Positions 6,666 to 11,227 of a stretch of 11,227 nt of DNA are shown here, piece by piece (position 1 is the first letter of the stretch; each line of letters opens with the position of its first letter). This DNA comes from Caldisericota bacterium. GTDB lineage: Bacteria; Caldisericota; Caldisericia; Cryosericales; Cryosericaceae. The notes below the pieces were generated by a model. That model ran no database searches, was not told the origin of the DNA, and saw nothing but the letters and a program-made list of their open reading frames with translations. The stretch spans positions 1 through 11,227 of the forward strand of contig JAPLGJ010000109.1 in assembly GCA_026390215.1 (NCBI GenBank). Reading direction: 5' to 3'. Made by a program: the position numbers and the translations under genes.

Positions 6666-6699
6666 GAGTCAAGCAAGTGAGATCACGAGAGGCGACAAC

Positions 6700-8007
6700 A
6701 TGGACCGGCATGCAATGAAGAGGCTGCAGGCGTGGAAGGGAGAGAGAAATCGCAAACCTCTGATCATCCGAGGGGCGCGGCAGGTCGGCAAGACCTGGCT
6801 CATGAAGGAGTTTGGCAGAACGTGTTTTCGGAATGTCGCCTATGTCAACTTTGACAACAACCCACGGATGCAGAGTGTGTTTGACGGCGGATACGATACC
6901 GCGCGTCTCGTCAGCGCCCTGCAGATCGAAACCGGCGTCAGGATCACTCCTGGAGACACTCTCATCATTCTTGACGAGGTGCAGGAAGTGCCCAAAGCCC
7001 TCACCTCACTGAAATACTTCAATGAAAACGCACCGGAGTATGCGATCGTTGCGGCAGGTTCTCTGTTGGGTGTCGCCTTGCACGAAGGGACCTCCTTCCC
7101 CGTAGGGAAAGCGGACTTCCTGGATCTGTACCCCCTGAATTTCAGGGAGTTTCTCCACGCCACAGACCATGAGCAGCTCAATGACCTAATTGACAAGAGG
7201 GACGTTGCACTGATCACCTCGTTCCAGGAGACCTACACAGATCTGCTGAAACAGTATTACTACATCGGTGGCATGCCTGAGGCCGTGACGACCTATCTGG
7301 AGACACGGGACTTCGGGGCGGTCCGGCGACTCCAGAGAAACCTGCTGACCTTCTATGATCAGGATTTCTCCAAACATGCCCCCGTGGAGATCGTACCTCG
7401 GATGCGTATGATCTGGAACGCTGTGCCGACGCAGCTTGCCAAAGAGAACCGGAAGTTCGTCTACGGTCAGATCCGGGAAGGCGCACGTGCGAAAGACTTC
7501 GAGCTTGCGATCCAATGGCTAGAGGATTGTGGTCTGCTCACCAAGGTCTACCGCATCACCAAACCGGACGTTCCGCTGAATGCGTACATGGATGCCCGCT
7601 CCTTCAAGCTCTATGTCCTGGACGTCGGGTTACTGGGGGCCATGGGTGATCTCGATGCAAGGACACTGATCGAAGGCAGCAGCATCTTCAAAGAGTTCAA
7701 GGGGTCGCTGACAGAACAGTATGTGCTGCAGCAACTGATCTCGGATCTTGGACTGCGTGCCTTTTACCATACGACGGAGCGTTCTACGGGAGAGGTCGAT
7801 TTCCTAGTCCAGAGAGGACCAAACGTGATCCCTGTCGAGGTCAAGGCGGCCGAGAACCTGAAATCCAGGAGCCTGCGAGCGTATTGTGACAGGTATGCTC
7901 CGAGGTACGCAGTCCGGACCTCCCTGTCGGATTTCCGAAAGGAATCATGGCTGGTGAACATACCGCTGTACGCGATCGCGCTGTTGAACTCCATCGAAGA
8001 GTTGTAG
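6700..8007 (+). CDS. AAA_14/DUF4143 family ATPase
   Basis: Member of the widespread, often multi-copy and laterally moving family of AAA-like ATPases with a DUF4143 C-terminus; no defined cellular role is known to me. The 435-residue protein has Walker A GARQVGKT (25-32), Walker B TLIILDEVQE (87-96), AAGSLLG (118-124) as the sensor region and YPLNFREFL (144-152). The C-terminal domain holds E339 in LTEQYVLQQL, VDFLV (366-370) and PVEVKAA (378-384). Together these give E...D...ExK, the layout of a PD-(D/E)XK nuclease-like fold. The start at 6700 follows GAGAGG at 6687-6692, 7 nt upstream; an upstream start at 6643 would overlap the promoter. It is apparently complete, with all motifs intact, and lies next to an insertion-like element. 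TAG stop. Confidence 0.92.
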   Translation: MDRHAMKRLQAWKGERNRKPLIIRGARQVGKTWLMKEFGRTCFRNVAYVNFDNNPRMQSVFDGGYDTARLVSALQIETGVRITPGDTLIILDEVQEVPKALTSLKYFNENAPEYAIVAAGSLLGVALHEGTSFPVGKADFLDLYPLNFREFLHATDHEQLNDLIDKRDVALITSFQETYTDLLKQYYYIGGMPEAVTTYLETRDFGAVRRLQRNLLTFYDQDFSKHAPVEIVPRMRMIWNAVPTQLAKENRKFVYGQIREGARAKDFELAIQWLEDCGLLTKVYRITKPDVPLNAYMDARSFKLYVLDVGLLGAMGDLDARTLIEGSSIFKEFKGSLTEQYVLQQLISDLGLRAFYHTTERSTGEVDFLVQRGPNVIPVEVKAAENLKSRSLRAYCDRYAPRYAVRTSLSDFRKESWLVNIPLYAIALLNSIEEL

Positions 8008-8050
8008 ACGGAGGCGCACAGCAACAACACAGCGATGGCGAGAGGATGCA

Positions 8051-8080
8051 CGGCTGCTCGCGTACCATGGATGGCAGCCG
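8051..8080 (+). other. Intergenic stem-loop
   Basis: CGGCTGC (8051-8057) can pair with GCAGCCG (8074-8080) across a 16-nt loop, between the ATPase stop and the Shine-Dalgarno sequence of the next gene. No T tract follows, so it is not a standard terminator. It may be an RNA-processing or attenuation structure, or chance. Confidence 0.3.
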
Positions 8081-8107
8081 CGCACAACCAAGGAGGGAGT
8101 ACATTCC

Positions 8108-9148
8108 ATGAGGAAGATCATACCTGTGATGTTGATCCTGTGTCTGTTTCTTGTATCCTGCACTGCATCCCCAGGCGAGCAGACGACGGAGCAGGGCAAA
8201 GGGGCTGTGGGATTCTCTGGCGGCAATATCGGTGAGGGCGGACTCATGTGCGGCGACAACGAGGGCAACGTCTACTACCGGAGCGAAGCTGACCACTGGT
8301 GTCTGTACAAGGCGAAGCTCGATGGGAACCAGAAGCAGAAACTCAGCGATGACGCTCCTTGCGACATCAATGTCCTCGATGGGTGGGTCTACTACGCCAA
8401 CTACCGGGACGGTTTCTCCATATACCGCATCAAGACAGACGGCACCGGCCGCCGACAGCTGAAAAGCGGGTATTGTGGAGACCTCTACGTTGTCGGCGAC
8501 CACATCTACTACGATGTCCGCGACGAAGTCAATACTTCCCATATCCATCGCATGGACGTCGACGGCAGCAACGACAAGCTTCTCGTATCGGAGGCAGACC
8601 TGAAGTACTACTACGACGGCTGCCTGTACTATACCAACGGCAGACTCTTCCTGTGCAAGTACACGCTTGAGACGGGGACAAGCGTGCAGCTCAACGACAA
8701 GTATTCACACTACGTCACCGTCGATCAGAGCGGTGTGTTCTGTTGGTACCCGAACGAGAATCCATTCGTTCACATGAACTACGAAGGCGGGGACAGCAAG
8801 GTCATCCTTTCCGGAGGCGGCGACTATTTCAACGTCTGCGACAACTACGTCTACTACATGAAATATGGCGGAAACTACGACTACTATCGTCTGTCGCTCG
8901 AGACCGGCGAGAAAGTCCAACTAAGCTCCTTCACGGCCGGCCTCTTTGACGAAAAGGGCAACATCATTGCTAACCCTGATGCTGTTTCCGAGGATGACCA
9001 CGTCTTCCATGAAGGAGGGGTGGGCAGCTTCGTGATCGGTGGCTATGCCTTCGTGCGCGGAACCCTTCGCGAATCGCTGCTTCAGAATGGCAGGCTGGAC
9101 TGTCTCATCCGCCTTGATGGCCCGGGCAACATGAGACTATGGGACTGA
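8108..9148 (+). CDS. Lipoprotein with DUF5050-like beta-propeller
   Basis: Predicted surface-anchored lipoprotein of unknown function. The N-terminus MRKIIPVMLILCLFLVSC is a type II signal peptide with lipobox LVSC and lipidated Cys18. The 346-residue protein then shows five or so repeats pairing an aromatic strand with a segment such as GWVYYANYRDGFSIYRIKTD, GDHIYYDV...HIHRMDVDGS, GCLYYTNG...CKYTLETG and NYVYYMKYGG...YRLSLETG. These repeats resemble DUF5050 and related propeller domains of Gram-positive and anaerobe surface proteins. AAGGAGGGAG at 8090-8099 serves as Shine-Dalgarno, 8-11 nt before the ATG. It is 100 bp after the ATPase gene on the same strand, so co-transcription is possible. 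TGA stop. Confidence 0.85.
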   Translation: MRKIIPVMLILCLFLVSCTASPGEQTTEQGKGAVGFSGGNIGEGGLMCGDNEGNVYYRSEADHWCLYKAKLDGNQKQKLSDDAPCDINVLDGWVYYANYRDGFSIYRIKTDGTGRRQLKSGYCGDLYVVGDHIYYDVRDEVNTSHIHRMDVDGSNDKLLVSEADLKYYYDGCLYYTNGRLFLCKYTLETGTSVQLNDKYSHYVTVDQSGVFCWYPNENPFVHMNYEGGDSKVILSGGGDYFNVCDNYVYYMKYGGNYDYYRLSLETGEKVQLSSFTAGLFDEKGNIIANPDAVSEDDHVFHEGGVGSFVIGGYAFVRGTLRESLLQNGRLDCLIRLDGPGNMRLWD

Positions 9149-9489
9149 TGTCCGACGTTCTTGAGAACACGCCATAGTCCACAGACGGTCAGGATGCGAT
9201 GTACTTGAACGAGAGGGCACAAGGCCACCACATATGACCGTGCCTTACAGTACATGCCGATACTGTTATCCATCTCACCGTACTCTTCTCGTTTCTTCCG
9301 ATACGTTGGAGTTCTGGCATGTTGAACCTTTCGTCATGACGGTTGGCAAGAACATCGCCACCGCGTTACACTTGTAGTGGAGCGTATGATCTCCGCTGCG
9401 ATGCCGTACGGATGCGGTGCGCTGACGGCTCTAGTGACCGGGTTCCACTCCACCGATCTTGTTGAAAGCGCGTGTTGGAGGCGCATGGC
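9149..9489. other. 341-bp intergenic region between the two lipoprotein genes
   Basis: No gene is supported here. Just after the first lipoprotein gene, GACTATGG (9135-9142, inside the coding end) and CCATAGTC (9172-9179) form an 8-bp inverted repeat, with GTTCT/AGAAC nested in the loop, but no T tract. TTGGCA (9343-9348) and TACACT (9367-9372), 18 nt apart, are a weak promoter candidate for the second lipoprotein gene. GGAGG at 9477-9481 is that gene's Shine-Dalgarno sequence. Confidence 0.5.
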
Positions 9490-10431
9490 ATGAAGACAAT
9501 AACATCACGATCCTCATCAAGGATTGCCACATTCACAGGCATTCTGCTTGTACTCATTCTTGCAGCAGGTTGCGCACCGAAAGTCGTTCCCGTAGAAGGA
9601 CTGCAGATGAGCGCCATGATGCTGACAAACGTGACGGCTTCTGCATACGATGCGGTCCCGCTTGTGTGGAACGTCCGGCAGAATACGCTGCAGAGTTCTG
9701 GCACGTCCGTTCTGCATGCAAACAACACAGACGGTGAGGCTGTGCTGCGCTGGCGCTCCGGTTCGCCTCTTCTTGCCGTTCAGCACTGGGAACTCATGAC
9801 CGCAACGACCAAGGACCTTGACCTTCTTGTCCCTCCTTTTGGAATGCAGTATTCCTCTGCCCTCGATATCTTTCGTGCGCGATGGTACGTGCCGGAGGAA
9901 GACGCGTTCGTTGCCATTGGAGCGCTTGACGGAACAGTCATGTCAGTAACGGAGCAGAGCCTTGCCTCCGGTTCCAAGGCACAGACGCTGACGGTTCCCG
10001 TTCCCTCCGGCCTGCAAGTGGGTGTATTCTACGGCAGCGGCAGCATTGCCAACGGGTTTGTTCTCTTTGAAGCACCGCAAGACGAGGCGCCGTTTGTCAA
10101 ACCATTCTCCCTTTGGCTTCTTCGCATAAGCGATGGGATAACAACGTGGGTGCGGTGCGGTGATGCGTCTGCGTTCGGTGGAGGTTTCTATTCTGGTGAG
10201 GATCCAAGCTTCACGCGCGTCGGGTCGCTCATCTACTTCACTCGCAGTCATACGAAAATCGGCTGCATCGACACTGCGGCGGCCTCGCCCTCGGTGATGT
10301 TGCCGGAGGCAACTAATACGCTGCTCGCCAAGCTCTACAGTGAAGGCCCGACCGATGCGGAGGCGCCGCTCATGGCTCAGCTGGCTAGTGACAGCGATAC
10401 GCTAATCGTGGGGTATCCTGATGTCTACTGA
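9490..10431 (+). CDS. Lipoprotein of unknown family, ended by an in-frame TGA
   Basis: Predicted exported lipoprotein: MKTITSRSSSRIATFTGILL forms the charged/hydrophobic signal, followed by VLILAAGC with lipidated Cys28. The 313-residue body has no family I recognise. It is rich in beta-strand segments ending in aromatic or hydrophobic residues (EAVLRWRSGSPLLAVQHWEL, GLQVGVFYGSGSIANGFVLF, FTRVGSLIYFTRS), compatible with a beta-propeller or sandwich. The ATG at 9490 is set by GGAGG 8 nt upstream; GTG at 9472 overlaps that site. The TGA at 10429-10431 is followed in the same frame by 59 coding-like codons to TAG at 10609, so this is probably a truncated or recoded version of a 373-residue protein. 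The preceding gene is another lipoprotein. Confidence 0.75.
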   Translation: MKTITSRSSSRIATFTGILLVLILAAGCAPKVVPVEGLQMSAMMLTNVTASAYDAVPLVWNVRQNTLQSSGTSVLHANNTDGEAVLRWRSGSPLLAVQHWELMTATTKDLDLLVPPFGMQYSSALDIFRARWYVPEEDAFVAIGALDGTVMSVTEQSLASGSKAQTLTVPVPSGLQVGVFYGSGSIANGFVLFEAPQDEAPFVKPFSLWLLRISDGITTWVRCGDASAFGGGFYSGEDPSFTRVGSLIYFTRSHTKIGCIDTAAASPSVMLPEATNTLLAKLYSEGPTDAEAPLMAQLASDSDTLIVGYPDVY

Positions 10432-10611
10432 AACAGTATGTACTACGCCGTGGACGCATCCGGAACGGTTCTCGGAAGCTTGCGCGCCGACAAGACTTCG
10501 ATCATGAGTTCTGACGCGAAGGGGAAGCAGGGTTTCACGCTCAAGACGCTAGGATCTCCAGGACATATCTCCTTCCCTTCCATCGACCTCTTTGAATCTC
10601 CTGTCTCATAG
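10432..10611 (+). pseudogene. In-frame C-terminal continuation of the lipoprotein gene
   Basis: After the TGA the same frame reads NSMYYAVDASGTVLGSLRAD and ends in FPSIDLFESPVS before TAG at 10609-10611. It is open for 59 codons, ends just before a hairpin terminator, and the sequence resembles a propeller or strand segment. No Shine-Dalgarno sequence precedes the internal ATG at 10438. The parsimonious reading is the tail of a gene broken by TGG to TGA, since YPDVY-W-NSMYYAVD would be natural. UGA readthrough or a sequencing error are alternatives. Confidence 0.65.
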
Positions 10612-10645
10612 AAACAGCGCACAACGAAGGGCTTGTCCCTGTTTC
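10611..10645 (+). other. Hairpin just after the second stop codon
   Basis: GAAACAG (10611-10617) can pair with CTGTTTC (10639-10645), with GG/CC pairing inside. It has no T run and stands immediately before the stronger hairpin at 10650, so it may assist termination or 3'-end stability. Confidence 0.3.
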
Positions 10646-10649
10646 TGGC

Positions 10650-10684
10650 AAAGCCGAATCAGACACACTGATCCGGCTTTGTTC
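10650..10684 (+). terminator. Intrinsic terminator after the lipoprotein gene
   Basis: Arms AAAGCCGAATCAG (10650-10662) and CTGATCCGGCTTT (10668-10680) pair over 12 of 13 positions with a 5-nt loop, followed by TTTGTT. The reverse strand also ends in TTT, so it can act in both directions between the plus-strand lipoprotein gene and the minus-strand genes to the right. Its place after the TAG at 10609 rather than after the TGA at 10431 supports the longer gene. Confidence 0.75.
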
Positions 10685-10717
10685 AGATTCCTTGGTTATC
10701 AGAATCTCCGCGAACCC

Positions 10718-10888
10718 TCAGTTACGCAATGATTCTCGTGTACAGCAGAGGACCAACATCGAATCGGATTTGGAAGTTCCTGCGCTATCATCTTCTTGGC
10801 CTGTTGATGCTCCCGGCACCGTTGTACAGGTCCACATCGCGCATCGCGCGGCCCGAACCGCTATTATAAGTGCGAGATACCCGATCAT
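10718..10888 (-). CDS. Possible small protein, 56 codons (doubtful)
   Basis: An ATG at 10886-10888 has GGAGG 5 nt upstream and opens a 56-codon frame starting MIGYLALIIAVRAARCAMW, a short hydrophobic N-terminus, then a polar tail. It lies 99 bp downstream of the metallophosphoesterase stop and before the bidirectional hairpin at 10650-10680. No family is recognised, and the tail (CTTVPGASTGQEDDS and so on) does not look constrained. The good ribosome site is the only real support. The rest of the 10612-10987 interval shows no gene. Confidence 0.2.
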   Translation of the reverse strand: MIGYLALIIAVRAARCAMWTCTTVPGASTGQEDDSAGTSKSDSMLVLCCTRESLRN

Positions 10889-10987
10889 GGCCGCCTCCAT
10901 GTGTCGTGTACCATGTCAACGCTAGCGCATCATCAACCTGCGACCAACGGAGATCACATGTCACATCGGTGGCTGGGATGGGTACTC

Positions 10988-11227
10988 CTACGGTCTGCTC
11001 AGCGTGAAGACGGTCACCTCGGGAGGACAGAAGAACCGAACGGGCAGGACGCTCGTGCCAAGTCCCTGACTGACGTAGAGAGGGATGCCGTCGACCTGGT
11101 ACAGGCCACGCACGAAAGGAGCCCCCTCCAGGACCGCCGTCAGACGGTCTCCCCACAGAGGAAGCCTCACCTGGCCCCCATGCGTATGGCCTGTCAGTAC
11201 TAGCGAAGCACGCCCCGATGCCACGAT
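10988..11227 (-). CDS. Metallophosphoesterase, C-terminal part (5' end outside window)
   Basis: The 79 visible residues contain LVLTGHTHGGQVRLPLWGD, with the GHTH metal-binding motif of calcineurin-like phosphoesterases, and then FVRGLYQVDGIPLYVSQGLG and PVRFFCPPEVTVFTL. This ending is typical of the YkuE-like, membrane-associated group, relatives of which act on lipid-type phosphoesters; the substrate here is not determinable. The upstream metal ligands (DxH, GDxxD, GNH) lie beyond the window. TAG stop at 10988-10990. The gene points toward the lipoprotein block, with the hairpin at 10650-10680 between them. Confidence 0.9.
   Translation of the reverse strand: MVASGRASLVLTGHTHGGQVRLPLWGDRLTAVLEGAPFVRGLYQVDGIPLYVSQGLGTSVLPVRFFCPPEVTVFTLSRP

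Noticed and set aside
6317..6680. Two overlapping plus-strand frames of about 117 codons
   Set aside because: They run through the direct repeats and the ATPase promoter, lack Shine-Dalgarno sequences, and show no transposase or other motif.
10429..10431. Genome-wide recoding of UGA, or selenocysteine insertion
   Set aside because: Several genes in this window end at TGA with tight overlaps to the next gene, and TGG is used freely for Trp. The flanking protein sequence is not redox-like and no SECIS-like structure is evident.
10430..10617. GAAACAG occurring right after both stop codons of the lipoprotein frame (10430 and 10611)
   Set aside because: A 7-bp match at two sites in this much sequence is likely chance, and it does not extend.
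10862..10868. Perfect TATAAT on the minus strand near 10863
   Set aside because: No -35-like hexamer lies at a suitable distance, and no supported gene starts downstream on that strand.

Overview
The window looks like a bacterial chromosome segment of moderately high GC (roughly 55-60% by eye) using the standard bacterial code. TGA, TAG and Shine-Dalgarno-led ATG/GTG/TTG starts all occur. The left end carries the ribosomal/tRNA-modification cluster trmD - TM1570-type SPOUT methyltransferase - rplS on the minus strand. The extra SPOUT gene between trmD and rplS is a known arrangement in Thermotoga maritima and also occurs in other lineages. No gene allows a firm phylum call; a deep-branching or anaerobic lineage is only a guess.

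Minus-strand block, read from high to low coordinates. A GntR/YtrA-type repressor (5881-6273), an ABC ATPase (5003-5884) and an ABC-2 permease (4237-5001) form a tightly coupled operon with a 4-bp overlap and a 1-nt gap. Its promoter is overlaid by a perfect 11+11-bp palindrome, so autorepression is likely. The operon ends in an intrinsic terminator. Next come a cytoplasmic S9-family acylaminoacyl-peptidase-like enzyme (2008-4071) with an intact catalytic triad and its own hairpin terminator, then trmD with an apparently leaderless promoter, the overlapping SPOUT gene, a 289-bp gap, and rplS with its own promoter and Shine-Dalgarno sequence (cut by the window edge).

Plus-strand block. Between the divergent GntR operon and the next gene lies a ~300-bp stretch (about 6330-6642) with short direct repeats at both sides, resembling degenerate insertion-sequence ends. 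Its right edge appears to supply the -35 box for an AAA_14/DUF4143 ATPase with a conserved PD-(D/E)XK-like C-terminus (6700-8007). Two lipoprotein genes follow. The first is a DUF5050-like beta-propeller lipoprotein (8108-9148). The second (9490-10431) is stopped by an in-frame TGA, but the same frame continues for 59 sensible codons to a TAG at 10609-10611. A strong hairpin terminator lies at 10650-10684.

Right end. The C-terminal part of a YkuE-like metallophosphoesterase lies on the minus strand (10988-11227), cut by the window edge. The 10612-10987 interval has no convincing gene. I see no CRISPR array, rRNA or tRNA gene. I did not find an obviously new multi-gene system. The best leads are the interrupted lipoprotein gene, the repeat-bearing element before the DUF4143 ATPase, the palindromic operator and the leaderless trmD.
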